From positions 51,010,635 through 51,074,634 of the forward strand of contig CM036619.1 of the NCBI GenBank assembly GCA_020746105.1: 64,000 bases of DNA, read 5' to 3'. The stretch is from Trogon surrucura. Its lineage: Eukaryota; Chordata; Aves; Trogoniformes; Trogonidae. The stretch's first letter is position 1. Each line of letters starts with the position of its first letter. The notes beneath the pieces were generated by a model, which made no database searches, had not been told where the DNA came from, and worked only from the letters and a program-made list of their open reading frames with translations. The position numbers were made by a program, and so were the translations under genes. Of the stretch, positions 52,541-64,000 are shown piece by piece.

Positions 52541-52735
52541 CTATAGAGTAGGAAAATGGGATTTAACCTGCAAATCACCTGTTATAGGGTCTAACAATAT
52601 AATATATGATGAAAAGACAAGCAAGAATTCAGGAGTTTGCTTAAAATGCTTCATTCTATGCTCATCCAGATAGCCTGCATTCCCCGTGTTTCTAATTACA
52701 TGAAACCTTTCCCACTAGCTAGCACTGTGAAGAAT

Positions 52736-52848
52736 AGTATTTAACATTTGTATTGGAATAGCAACCAGAGATCCTGTGAGAGTCCCATTACACTCAGTGC
52801 TCTACAAACACAAAAGCATGCCTAATCCCTGCTCTGAAGTGCTTCCAC
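52736..52848 (+). repeat. Ancient amniote repeat with 'gtgctctacaaacacaaa' end
   Basis: The order agtatttaacatttgtattggaatagcaaccagag, 'gtcccattacactcagtgctctacaaacacaaa', 'aatccctgctctgaagtgctt' matches an old, widespread sauropsid repeat (word order: TTTGTATTacagTAGCacc, CCCcATTgtgCTaGGtGCTgTACAAACACA, agtCCCTGCcCcgAAgaGCTT). I am confident of the family resemblance but not of its formal name. Confidence 0.6.
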
Positions 52849-54898
52849 TTTTTTTTTTCTGTGGATATGGAGGCCAATTAGAGCAGCTGAAGTTCAGAGT
52901 TGGTGTTAAGATTTGACACTGTGGGACTGATACCTGAGAGGCAGTAACTGGGAGACGTATCTAGCTACAGCACACACAGTTTTACGAAGATCGAGACTGG
53001 AATATATGGACTCCAACTATTCAAATATCAGATCAAAGTTGATTAATTGAATGAAGGGCCTGTCTACTGTATCCTTTTTGATGTCAATAGGGTAATAAAT
53101 CAACCGGAGAGAAGAGAAGATTGATGCAGGAATAATTGCTGTTTGTATATAAAATCTTACATTGTACTCTGTAACTACTCTGAGGGACTTGAATGAAAGT
53201 TACTATCATTATAGCATACTATTAAGGCTGTTACTAATCACACTAATAATACTAATGTTGCTGACTTGTAATTTAAAAATGTTTCATCCTGGCTTGTGGA
53301 TGATGCAGTTGAGTAATGAAGCAATGGCAGGTGACCCAGGATTTTTCCTCTTGGAGAAACAATTTGTGACATGATCACAGGAACTGCAACACAAGGTGGT
53401 GATGGTCATGTGCTCACTCTCCCATAGCTGTGTCCCAGTTTATAAGATAAGTCACTTTCAGAGTGTATATAAGACATTAAACCCAAGAAATAAACAAATT
53501 GATTTAAATCTCATACAACTACTTTAAAAAAAAAGGCATGGGACCAATCATAGATTCTTCTCCACACCACTTTCTTACACTGCTCTCTCAGTAGATGGGT
53601 TTTCAGGCAGTTGTCTTAACTGGAGCAACTTTCAGCTGGATAATAACATGTGTAGGTAAGTGGGTAGGTCTATATAACACTTCCCCCTCACCCTTTCCTC
53701 CTGCTTCTCCTCCAAGGTGGCATTTCAGAGGCATGCCAAGAAAGGGCAGCCCCAGAGGGACTGTCAAAAAACAGCACAACCCAGAGCAGCCCTGAGGCTG
53801 TTCTGAATTGCACCAGGGGTTAAACCTGCCTCCAGCCAGCCTCAGGATTCGGGGTGTACATAAAGGATGGCACAGCCCACTAACTCCCCACTCCGTGGTA
53901 AACTGACTGATACTCAAGGGCGTCTGAGAGCAAAATGAATAGAGCTAGTCTGGATTCAGAATGCTGTACCAGGGAGACAATCTTGGTCCTTCACTGCCAC
54001 ATTGTCCAGAAGAAAAGACTATCTGTGTTCTGTCTCTCTGCCACCAAAACCTGTGCCAGAAAGAGCCTCAACAATTTTTCCCAAAGTGTGGCCTATGCCC
54101 AAGTCTGCGATTTACAGAAGGAACTACCTGTCTGCAAATACATTCACCATGTCAGCTCATGCTAACACTCCCAGGACAAGTACAAGGGGAAAATCATTAC
54201 ATTTTCAAATGGACATCTACTGTTATAGGATATATCCTTTGTTGTACAGGACTGGAAAGCTTCTAACACTGGTTAATTATCTCCAAGATGAAGGGCTTAA
54301 TTGGGAATGTCACAAGCTAAACTTTCTTCTCATTGAAGACGTGTCTACCTCACACGGTGCTCAGAGAAATATTAGACAGCAAACTCAGTTTGGTTTTCAT
54401 TATTTCCTTTCTGTTCCATGAAAATGTAAGCAGTTAGGGAAATGTTATAGAACATGTCTCCTATGCTCCCATCCGCTGCACAGTACTTCTGTGATGACAC
54501 CCAGGCTCTGTTGAGAGAATGATGGTGAAGGTCAAGTGTGGAGAAAGGAAACTCTAAACAATAATGGATGATTTATAGCATACAGTGAATCTTATCTGGG
54601 TCACACTTTTGAAGTGCCCCATTTCTCAACTCTTATAATTCTTGAATCAATTAAGTTCTCATACCCATTTTTTTGTTTCTCTTTTGCTATGCAGCTCAAG
54701 ACACAGAGGTGACAGGCTGAGTGATGCACTTCAGAGCAGTGATTCTTCTTGTGCTGTGTGTGAAAGAGCTTTCAACAGTCAGCCTTGTCTCTGCAGCAAC
54801 AAGACTCAGAGACACTCCTCATTGAGGCTTCTTCAGCCTTCCTCTTGCTCTGCTTATTTAGACCTTTTCCACCTCTTCCTTAAACCTTCCATCTCTAG

Positions 54899-54980
54899 GT
54901 GATCCTGCTCTGGCAGGGGGACTGGACTAAATGACCTTTCAAGGTCCTTTCCAACTCCTAACATTCTGTGATTCTGTGAA
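54899..54980 (+). mobile_element. CR1 3' end, very short copy
   Basis: 'gtgatcctgctctggcaggggg', 'actggactaaatgacctttcaaggtcctttccaactccta' and 'acattctgtgattctgtga' are the last 80 or so bases of a CR1 element in + orientation, ending in two ATTCTGTG octamers. Everything upstream is unrelated, so the copy is extremely 5'-truncated, a normal CR1 outcome. Confidence 0.92.
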
Positions 54981-56194
54981 TGACCACTACCCAGATTTCA
55001 CTTGCATGGCCTATTGAATTGGAAACCTTTCCTCCAAGCATGCTCATCCAAAGAGGATTAAGAGTCTTCCTACAACTCCCAGGCATGTGTGATTACATGG
55101 GGGGATGGACTCTTTCCAAAGGGGAGACTGCTTAGGGGAAAAGACACACTTATTCTCTTTGACATTCCCATTACTTGCACGGGCCTCGTCCATCTTCCTG
55201 CACTGACACTCCAGTTCTGCAGTTGCAAGAGCAATACAAGCACAGACCTTGACAGAGGAACTAAGCTGTTATCTCCTTGCAATCTGATCTTCCACATTTT
55301 GTCCACAGAAGCCTTGATCCTACAAAGTGCCCCCTGAAGAGCATCCTTGGCCTGTCTTCTGCATGAGTAACCATCTAAGCTCTTTTGTAGGCTGGAGTCT
55401 GAACACCATAAGCTCAAGTTCAGGAAATTGCCTACCAGACTCCTATAGCTTTGTGAGAAAAGAGAAAACAAAAATAATAATGAATCATTAAGGGCAATCA
55501 AAGAATAATTCTGCAATAAATCTATATTCAATCTGTCCCCTGTACTCCTGTGTGTTTACTTATATTTATAAGATTTGCTTTATGAATGATTTGCTATTAA
55601 TGGAGAAAAGAGAGATTAAGAAACAAAAGCTGTAGCTCCAATCCATCATTAGGGAATTAATCAATTGGCAGCCTGCACAGACAGCTATTTAGATCTGTGG
55701 CCTGAACAGCTTAATTGGGGGAAACATGTTAAAAGGGCTAGAACGATGTTCAAAGTAGTATAAATTAGCCCATTTTGGACCCATCACATGACCTAATTTA
55801 ACAACTCCTATACCTCAGAGTTTGGCAAGTGATCACATCTCTTGAGCTTCTTTGCAACTTCCTATCCTGATAGAGCTGTAAAGTAGATTTCCATCTGAAA
55901 ATTATTAACTATAAAGACTCCAGCCAGTCAGTAAAAGAAAAGGGGAAGAAGCTTTCTAGCCTGAGCTGTGAAACACTGTCTATCCTTATCCGGATTTTTC
56001 TCTCTCTGTCCAGCTGTAGGTGTTTGTAGCCATTGCTATGAGGACAGAAACAGGTCAAGATCTCCTTCACCATGGTCCTCAGCTCCCCCACAGGGCTGAT
56101 GTGGCTGGGATGCTCTTTGCACTCCTACCCTCACCAGTGGTACATGACCAGTTCCTAAATTCTTGAAAAAAAAAGGTTTTCCTAATTTTAGTGT

Positions 56195-56250
56195 CAATTT
56201 GTAAAGTGTTTTGGTCTCTGAAATATGCTAAATAAAGGTGTTTGAGTTGA
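56195..56250 (+). mobile_element. Possible MIR/CORE-SINE 3' tail
   Basis: 'caatttgtaaagtgttttgg' followed by tctctgaaatatgctaaataaagg resembles the family's TTTGTAAAGcGCTTTGaGatctctgaatGaaaagcGCTAtataa end. Only about 55 bases match, so chance is not excluded. Confidence 0.35.
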
Positions 56251-56610
56251 AAAACCTGTCTGGAATAAGGGCTGTGTGTTCAGACCCATTATCTTTTACT
56301 AGGAACAACTGAAAACTCATAAACCTAAGTTTCCCGGAAGTTCAGCATTTTCTGAGATCTGGACCTACAACAGGTTTTGAATTCAGCAGAAAGCCCAATT
56401 AAATCCCCATGAACTCCCTAGCCTGCCTGGGTGATTGAAATCTGGGACTGATGGCAGTGGTGAATTTCTTAATGTCAGCATATTGCTGCCACCGGTGTGA
56501 TCAATGCCGATACCTTCTGCTGTTTATGCAGTTCAGGCTACGCAGTTCTAGCTCCTACAGTTACTTCTGGTTACCTCACATGGCATCAGAGGGATGCTGC
56601 CTGGGGACTT

Positions 56611-57282
56611 TCAAGCAACACCATTTAGCTTTAGGGTTCTAAATGTTTCAGCATCTTTGCCAGGCAGCACCCTGACAAAATGGCTAAACCAACCTAACTT
56701 TATACATATATTGTACCTGACGTTTGTTTTGGAGCAAACTTGTTGCCCTGCATTCCAGGCCTCTGGAGGCATCATGCCATCCTCTTTATTCATCAGGAGT
56801 AAGCCCAAATCCCCGAGTTGGCTAATGTGCAGCCTATCCACATGCTTGCTGTCTGAAGGAAAATGCAGAATGCAGCATCCGGACACAGATCCAGACACAG
56901 TTGTTGTCAGCCAGGCAAGTTTCAAATATGCTTGGCGACAGTAGCATTGCCCTTGCAAACTCTGGTGAAGACAGAATGGTACCTGTGCAATTCTTGGCCT
57001 GGGTCTTCTCCCGGTGGGTTGGAACAACTCAGTCTTTGGGCTTTTGGTAGTCAAAATGATTGCATATTCTACCTGAGCATTGCTAAACTGTCCAGGTTTT
57101 GAGCATCCAGCTCCGATTTCAAGTCCTCTGGAGGTAAGCCTGACTTGTTCTGATTTATTCTGAGCTTTCAGTGTCATAAATGAGATCAGAGGCTGATTAT
57201 CTTTTCCTACTGATATCACCTCTGTTAGATTGACACACCTGGCATACAAGCAGCTGGCATATTTAAATATCTTTTTATCCAT
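56611..57282 (-). pseudogene. Unexplained 223-codon open frame, possible gene fossil
   Basis: A single minus-strand frame from ATG (57282) to stop stays open for 223 codons. This is unusually long for about 40% GC sequence, where one stop is expected every 18-20 codons. The product has mixed composition, several cysteines, no low-complexity runs, no obvious signal peptide and no motif I recognise (it starts MDKKIFKYAS and includes LFQPTGRRPRPRIAQ). No splice sites, promoter or poly(A) signal frame it. It could be a decayed transposon or retrocopied gene fragment, a small domesticated gene, or a rare chance frame. It is listed as a pseudogene only for lack of a better category. Confidence 0.25.
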
Positions 57283-59040
57283 TTACTCACAACTAATTAT
57301 TCACAAGTTTATACTTGTAGCAGGATTTGATTTAGAGGATCTCTTCCACAGGGCTCTGAGATCTGCAGATTGTATATTTTGATAACCAAACCAACATCCA
57401 AAGCAGGCTGCATTTTGGGACGTATCACTCTTTATATCTCACTCTTTATTCCACTGGCACTGGCTTTAAAAATAGATTTCAGGAAAATGTTCTCTCTTGA
57501 AAACATGGTATCAAATAATACAAAGTAAAAGCAACGCCGAAGTTGCTGCAAAGACTAAAGACACAAGAGAAAGTGCTTATTTCAGATGTTACCACAAAAA
57601 AAAAGTAACATCCCTCCATTTTGACTCTCAAACCACCAGAATGATGGTAACATGCAGCCACAGTCTGGGAGAAGGTAAAATGAAGGCACAAATAATCCAA
57701 GATGAGGAATTGTCATGCTTTACTTCAATATAATCTGAAGCCAACTTCAAACCACTGAATAACTGAGGCAGACAGGGGCTCTGGAGTAAAAATTTAGGCC
57801 ATAAGGTATGTGACCACTGAGCAAGTGCTTCAGTCCCCTAGCAGTTCAAACATTGTCTGTTGCTGAAAATCTTCAGTATAAGACAAGGGTGGGGAGTCCC
57901 AGGAGACCACTTATTTACTACCAGTTCCCTTAGAGGGAAGGACAAGAACATTAGACATCTTTTACAGCACAGAGAATATTTCTCAGTATTTGATGTCTTC
58001 TTTCCTTGTAGGAGCACATTCTGCTGTGAGATGTCCCAGCAGATAAAGATGGGAGAAAAATATCTCACATGGTCACAGGATCCATCACTCCTGGAATATG
58101 TATTTATTTCATATATTTATTCCCACCACAATAGTAGTAGCTGGCATAGGAAATCTAGTCTGGAAGCTCAGGCTCTGTGTGGGAACTAAGAAGTGGTGAT
58201 TTTGCTGTGCAGTGAATTATTTCAGAATTAATAAATTATACAAATGAGTCAAGACAAAGAGCAGAAAATTAATCTGTTCATTCTTCCTTCAGCCCAGTAT
58301 ATAACATCATGCATTTGACAGGCTACAAAGCTTTCTCTTCTTTCTTTCTCTTAAATCACAATGCCAGATACTCAGAAAGGTAGCCTTTTAAATTTTGCAC
58401 ATTGAACATATTCAGTATTTAAAGGAAGGGAAAAGGGAAAAAAAAATAAAAAATAAGGGGGAGAGAAAGAACACATGATCTCACAACCTATGAAGTTCGA
58501 GCCCATGTTCCTATATCTTGTAGAACTGTACAGACCAATGTATGCATTTCAAAACCCATTGGTTTTCAGAGCTTTTGCCTTGGTATTTTAGTTATGGAAA
58601 ACTTCGTCTCAGGAAATAAAAGCAAAATGGAGAACTGAGAGAGGAACTGATGGAAAAGAAACAGACTTCATGGCATAGGAAATACATGACATAGGAAATT
58701 TCTACCACTTTTAGATAACTTTCCCTTTTTCCTTAGTGTGCATGAACCCAGGTGCTGAAGTATGCAAGACTAATAGAGTGCCAGGTAAGACCAACAGTTG
58801 ATGCCACCTAGGAGCTTACTAAACACACCACAGGAGAAGCAAAGTTGTGTGAAAGAACTCGCTTACTGCTCCATACTGCTGCCATACTTGTTACCTGTAA
58901 GAAATCCCATCTCTAATTTCAGTAGTCTACAGTGAAATCATTGCAAGAATTTTCCTATTTTATTTTGCAAATCACAATGCATGATGTGTGTTCTGTGCAC
59001 GTTTCCCCAAGATATAGTTACCTGAACAGTAGACTCTAAA

Positions 59041-60750
59041 TCATAGAATCATAGAATCATAGAATCATAAAATCATAGAATCATAGAATTGCCTAAATTG
59101 GAAGGGACCTTAGAGATTATCTAATCCAACCTCCCTGTCATGGGCAGGGACACCTCTCAACTAGATCAGGCTAATCAAGGTTCTGTCCAACCTGGCCTTG
59201 AACACCTCCAGGGAGGGGACAGCCACAACTTCTCTGGACAATTTATTCCAAAGTCTTGCCACCCTCATACTGAAGAATTTCTTTCTAAGATGCAATCTAA
59301 ATCTATTCTCCTTCAACTTAAACCCATTTGCTCTTGTTCTACCAGTGGACACTCTTGTAAAAAGTCCCTCCCCAGCCTTCCTGTAGGTTCCCTTCAGGTA
59401 TTGGAAGGCAGCTATTGAGTCCCTCCAGAGTCTCTTCTTCTCAAGGTTGAACAATCCCAGCTCCCACAGCCTGTCCTCCTAGCAGAGGTGCTCCAGCCCC
59501 TGAATCATCTTTGTGGCCCTCCTGGACTTGTTCCAACAGATCTATGTCCTTCTTATGGTGGGGACACCAGAACTGGACAGAGTATTCGAGGTGGGATCTC
59601 ACAAGAGCAGAGTAAAGGGGGAGAATCACCTCTCTTGATCTGCTGGCCACGCTCCTCTTGATGCATCCTAGGACGCGGTTGGCCTTCTGGCCTGAGTTGC
59701 GTGAGTGCACTGCCGGCTCATGTTGAGCTTCTCGTCTATCAACACGCCCCATGTCCTCCTCTTCAGGGCTACTCTCAACCCTCTCTTTGCCCAGTTTGTA
59801 TTTGTGCCTGGGATTGGCCCAACCCAGGTGCAGGACCTTGCATTTTGACTTGTTGAAGCTCAGGCAGTTTGCACTGGCCCATTTCTCAAGCCTATCAAGG
59901 TCCCTCTGGATGGCATCCCTTCCCTCAGGTGAGTCCACGGCACCACACAGCTTGGTGTCATTGGCAAACTTGCTGAGGGTGTATTCAATGCTGTCATTCA
60001 TGTCTCTGACAAAGATGTTGAACAGCACTGGACCCAGAACAGACCCTTGAGGAACTCCACTTGTCACTGGTCTCCATGTGGACATTGAGCCGTTGACCAC
60101 AACTCTTTGAGTGTGACCTTCCAGCCAGTTCTTTATCCACCGAGTGGTCCATCCATCAAGTCCATGTCTCTCCATCTTAGAGACAAGGATGTCATGTGGG
60201 ACAGTGTGAAACGCCTTGAACAAGTCCAGGCAAATGACATCAGTCGCTTTTCCCATGTCAGCCAGCGCTGTAGCTTTGTCACAGAAGGCCACTAAATTAG
60301 TCAGGCACAACTTGCCCTTAGTGAAGCCATGTTGGCTGTCACCAACCACTTCATTGTTTTTCACGTCCCTTAGCACAGCTACCAGGAGAATCTGTTCCAT
60401 GATTTTACCTGGCACAGAGGTAAGGCTGTCTGGTCTGTAGTTCCCTGAGTTGTCTTTGCTTCTTTTTTTAAAGATGGGGATTATGTTTCCCATTTTCCAA
60501 CCTGTGGGAACCTCACCAGATTGCCATGACTCCTCAAATATGATAGCTAGTGTCCTAGCAATTTCAGACACCAGTTCCTTCAGGACCCCTGGATGTATCT
60601 CGTCGGGTCCCATGGACTTGTGCACCTTCAGGTTCTCTAGGTGTTCCTGGACCTGATGTGCTCCTACCCTGGGTGGTTCTTGAATGTGAACTGACCACTG
60701 TTTTAAAGATGTCTGTTTACATTTGCTAACTGGTCCACTTAAAGTAGACA
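59041..60750 (-). mobile_element. CR1 retrotransposon, 5'-truncated, about 1.7 kb
   Basis: The largest repeat in the window. Six octamers TCATAGAA (one mutated to TCATAAAA) at 59041-59088 form the 3' tail, followed by the short 3' UTR hallmark (ggaagggaccttagagatta). The minus strand then carries most of the reverse transcriptase and the C-terminal domain of CR1 ORF2. The 5' end is lost near 60750, so ORF1 and the endonuclease are absent. Open reading over 436 codons with limited decay suggests it is one of the youngest insertions here. Its edge on the left is the octamer tail, as expected because CR1 integrates without typical target duplications. Confidence 0.95.
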
Positions 60751-60751
60751 C
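59161..60751 (-). pseudogene. Defective CR1 ORF2 (reverse transcriptase) remnant
   Basis: The frame from 60751 encodes recognisable non-LTR reverse transcriptase blocks: [13 protein letters not shown] (residues about 45-57), [16 protein letters not shown] (104-119), SQHGFTKGK (139-147), motif [10 protein letters not shown] (174-182), motif [11 protein letters not shown] (232-241) and motif C FANDTK (262-267). In active relatives motif C reads F-A-D-D; here the first aspartate codon is AAT (59960-59962), so catalysis should be lost. AFD in motif A is also changed to AFH. A compensated double frameshift lies between about 59745 and 59690, and an uncompensated one at about 59521, followed by an in-frame TAG. 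The C-terminal part continues in another frame down to its stop at 59161. It is a dead copy. Confidence 0.92.
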
Positions 60752-63700
60752 GTTTTACTTTTAAACACTAAGCTACTTCAAGAAACTCTGTCACAGTAAT
60801 GGATTTCATTGCTCAGTTTTGAAGAGGCTGTACGAGTTTCATTCTTCTTGTTTCCCACCTTCTTATGGCACTACTGCAAATATCTACTTCTTTCAGTAAT
60901 AGTTTTGTCTCCTCTTAAAATGAGTTTCCACACTTTCTTAATTTCATATGGCATGAGCAAGAAGTGTCTAAGGCTTGGAGCAGTACATCATTTATAATAC
61001 TCCTGCTAATTGAAGAAATGTGGGCCAAATCTAAACAGTATGTCAACTTCAGCAGTTTCAGGAAAATTATATGTCAGATACCATTACACTCACAGGATAT
61101 AGTAGAAGGAAATAGGCAGTAATCAATATGCTATATCATTGAGTTGAAATTGACTTCTATCTGGCAATGAATCATTAGTCTGTGTAGACATACGAGCTCA
61201 GAACTGCTCTGAAAGCCAACTGGCTTTGCTTAGAAGCTTGGATAATCCACAAATAATACAAAGATCATTAAGTTAGGTAGTATTTGCATTGTCTTTTTCA
61301 TTTAGTTTTTTGTGTCTTGAGAGGATTTTGGAACGATGTTTTCCAAACCGAACTGGGTAAGAGTAGCGCAGGTTGATATCAGTCAGCATTCAAGGCTTTA
61401 TCAGATAGCCACGGGTTCATAACCTCTCTATCCCAAACTCTATTTCTGCTTCATCACAGCAGCCACTAAATTATTGCCAGCTAAACTCTCTTTCAGCATG
61501 AATCTTCTTACTGATGAGGCATGTCTTCTCGCAAATCCAGAAATCAGGTCCCCCTGCTGTGGAGTGCTGACACCCCATCAGCTCTCATACCCCATGTCTA
61601 GCATGGTATTGTCCATGCCATGTGCCATGTGTATTATGTGTATGCAGCCGCCCTTCATTAGAGGTAATGCTACCAGGTTTTGGGTTGATTGGCTCAGATA
61701 GATGAAACAAAGCTGCAGCTGGGAGGAGCTATTTGATTAATAATAAATAGATACAAAGATTTATGATTAACATAGAACATCTTAATGATTTACCACAGCA
61801 ATGAAACCAATAGGCTGGTATTCCAATCCGATTTCTACAAATTTGTATAATCCTCAGGGTAAAACAATTTAATGTGCTGTCTCTTTTATAGTTACAAAAG
61901 GCCTTTCATATGATCAATTATACATAAGAGTATAATAAATGTAACTTTCTTCATACTAATCACATCTAACTTAAATTCTCTTGTCGGTCTTTGGAGTGTA
62001 TGTAGCATTCCCCATAAAGTTTTTAGTCTCAGCTCTTAGCAAAAGTTAATATACCCAGAACTTCCAAATAAATCATCAGTATAAGGGTCTTCACACTAGT
62101 AAAACTGTTCAGACAATGCAGTTTATTAACAAAACACTCCCTCCTTCCAGTCAAGGCCCTTGCTTAACACAGTAAACTTGCTGCTTCGTATCAGGGGATT
62201 GTCTGGATGTTATGGTGCTCGTTCTTTAATGTTTTGGTAAGTAGTATTGTATCGCTGTCATGACATAGGGCAATGCAAGACTAGCATGAAAATAACATAG
62301 TAGTAATATTTTGCCCAGTAGATAAATCACAACTAGGAAATGAAACTGCAAAAATACATGCAGACAAAACATTTCAAAAGCCATTAGAAGTTTCAAGTCA
62401 GAATTACCTTCTTATTTAATTTTGGTTTCTAATTTCTCTAGAATTGTATTTCATAAACAGAAAACTGCATGACGTCCTTCCATCTGAAAGCAAAAGAGAG
62501 AGGCAGAGACAGAGATTTTACACTTCACATGCACATTGAAAAATAACCTTGAAGTTACATACAGAGAACTATGGTGAAGATTACAGCAGACACCAAGAGC
62601 AATAGAAGGAGACTGTGGAAAAAGTCTTCCTACTATGTTCTAACTATCTAGTTTGGCATGTGCAGTGTTTTTCAGGATAGCCACGGTATGAAATGTGTCT
62701 TCATTCGTGATCAGACATCCACAGAGTATTTGAAGAGTTTGGAGTTAGAGGGATAGCAGTTGAGACTACTTCAGCAGGTGAAGAAGAGGGAAAAATCTTG
62801 AGTATTTGAAAGCTGGCAAGAGAAGACTTGGCACATGGCTGCAGGGCATTTCTTGCAGGGCATTAGAGACCTTCACAGTTTTGTCTAAGTGCTAAGATTT
62901 TGGGATCTCTCTTGAAACCAGTTACTGCAAATGTCTTGAAGACTTTTGATCTGATAGATACTAGTCTTCATTCTGTGAAACTCTTTTTCACTTCTTGGGT
63001 CTAAAAAAGATGAGAGAGAGACGATAGATGTAAGAGATAACCTTCATGATCTGTGTGTAAAAATACAAACACAGGATGCGCATCCACACCTGTAATGTAA
63101 TTAATGGCTTTAAAATAAATACAACATAAAATACATCCATTTGGAGTTCTCTTTTTATTTTCCTCTGTCTTTTTGCAGGTTGCCAGATTCAGATTCTACC
63201 TTTCAGCCACATGTGCCAAAATTTTGTGTTTTCCAATTCTGCCATACTCGACAGACTCCAGGAACTGATGCTTTTAGAATCTTCCTCCTTCATGTTAAAG
63301 ACTTCTAACAAAATCAAAGCTACTTGACTAGCATAAATAACATTGAGTTAATTGCCTATCATACGGTTTTGTAGTATCTGCATGCACTGTCATTGCTGTA
63401 CTGTTGTGAATTGACCTGGCTTTTGAAAATATTGCCCTTAAAGTCTGGCACATTTTTGGAACCAGACTGTCAGTGAAGGAAAAATGAACTGGAACATCAT
63501 AATCTGCTTCAGCCATAGTAAAGAGAGAGACATCTGGTAGGCCAATTGGCAGTCAGCCAAAATTGAAGACTTGAATTAAAATAATGAACATGTTCTCAGG
63601 AGTATGTCTCTGCACTGAAGAAGTTATGAGTCTCGGCTGCTTCTTGAAAGTTGGCTATAAGTGGTGGCAGTGGGCATTCGTCCTTGTGGTGTACCACCTT

Positions 63701-64000
63701 GTGGTGTCGTGCTGTTCCATGGGCCATAAAATCACTGTCCTAAATACACTTGTAGAGGGTCAGAAGTTAGATAAAAAGTGAGTTAGAGGAATCAGAATGG
63801 AACAGTTTCACACTTCCTAGAGCCACACAGAAGTCAGACCAACCTCCCCGCCCTAATGGACTTGATCTAACTTCCCAGCCAGACTGGAAAAGCACTCCAA
63901 GATCCTCCATAGCTGGTCTTGCAGGTGTCCTAGATATGCCCAAGCTTTTCCTGGGAATAAAGTGTTCTGAGATCTCTGACTATAAAAGCCAGAGCAGCCT
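60752..64000. other. Intergenic sequence to the window end
   Basis: No gene is supported. A faint SINE-like word order (ataaagtgttctgagatctctgactataaaag) lies at 63957-63989. Otherwise A+T-rich sequence with short frames only. Confidence 0.5.

Larger units (their letters stand above)
49381..54898. other. Intergenic sequence
   Basis: No gene is supported. It contains two ancient repeats (52455-52540 and 52736-52848) and a weak possible ancient CR1 tail in minus orientation at about 51278-51320 ('ggtctgatctaacctagttccctgtct'). The remainder is unremarkable. Confidence 0.5.
54981..59040. other. Intergenic sequence
   Basis: No confirmed gene. It contains a minus-strand frame of 153 codons (55070-55531) without recognisable features, a possible SINE tail (56195-56250) and the unexplained 223-codon minus frame (56611-57282). 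Confidence 0.45.

Noticed and set aside
53603..54421. Overlapping frames of 101-139 codons on both strands
   Set aside because: Several frames open at once in both directions with no consistent splice sites, as expected by chance in a stop-poor patch.
55070..55531. Minus-strand open frame of 153 codons
   Set aside because: Length is within the range expected for the longest chance frames of the window; no recognisable motif, and no codon-like or splice evidence.
56231..56236. AATAAA taken as a possible gene end near 56.2 kb
   Set aside because: It is better explained by the SINE-like tail at 56195-56250; no upstream coding exon or downstream GU-rich element was seen.
63957..63989. AATAAA-containing word order resembling a SINE tail or a poly(A) signal at the window end
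   Set aside because: No GU-rich downstream element is visible before the window ends, and the SINE match is only about 30 bases.
1..64000. CRISPR arrays, operons, phage or plasmid features, endogenous retrovirus LTR pairs
   Set aside because: None seen: no regularly spaced repeats, no bacterial-style genes and no paired LTRs with a primer-binding site. The window is vertebrate nuclear DNA.

Overview
The window looks like a gene-poor stretch of a bird nuclear genome. The main evidence is CR1 non-LTR retrotransposon ends carrying the octamer tail TCATAGAA/ATTCTRTGA (positions 4879, 54899-54980, 59041). There are also much older CR1 and MIR/CORE-SINE-like fossils, no recognisable L1 or Alu, no bacterial-style gene packing, and A+T-rich non-coding sequence. 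A crocodilian or turtle is a less likely alternative, because they share the old CR1 and SINE families. No identification comes from a database search; everything here is read from the sequence.

Only one real gene piece is supported with reasonable confidence. It is a terminal exon on the + strand, starting at 17801 after a strong polypyrimidine-CAG acceptor. It reaches a stop codon after nine codons in one frame and continues as an A+T-rich 3' UTR to an AATAAA signal (18612-18617) followed by a GU-rich stretch. Positions 1-17800 are then most simply the last intron (or introns) of that gene. I could not recognise the gene. From 18633 to 64000 I see no convincing multi-exon gene; this reads as a gene desert downstream of the gene end.

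By region: 1-17800 is intronic-looking sequence with a MIR-like SINE (3870-4160), a young CR1 end (4877-5120), an ancient CR1 end (11690-11872) and several complex, repeat-free blocks with homeodomain/POU-type motifs that may be enhancers (about 2930-3230, 8040-8900, 10430-10620). The clearest enhancer-like block is 21560-22900, just past the gene end. From 22900 to 48600 there are scattered ancient repeats and microsatellites. Near 49 kb there is a compact, TAATTA-containing block with a possible 72-bp exon (49248-49319). At 56611-57282 (- strand) there is an unexplained open frame of 223 codons. At 59041-60750 (- strand) lies the largest repeat, a 5'-truncated CR1 with a recognisable but dead reverse transcriptase (FADD changed to FAND, plus frameshifts and a stop).

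How parts might work together is inference: a gene ending at 18.6 kb whose last intron and downstream desert hold candidate long-range regulatory elements, with old and young retrotransposons between them. I found no undescribed multi-gene system here. The best leads are the regulatory-looking blocks, the unidentified terminal exon and the 223-codon frame.
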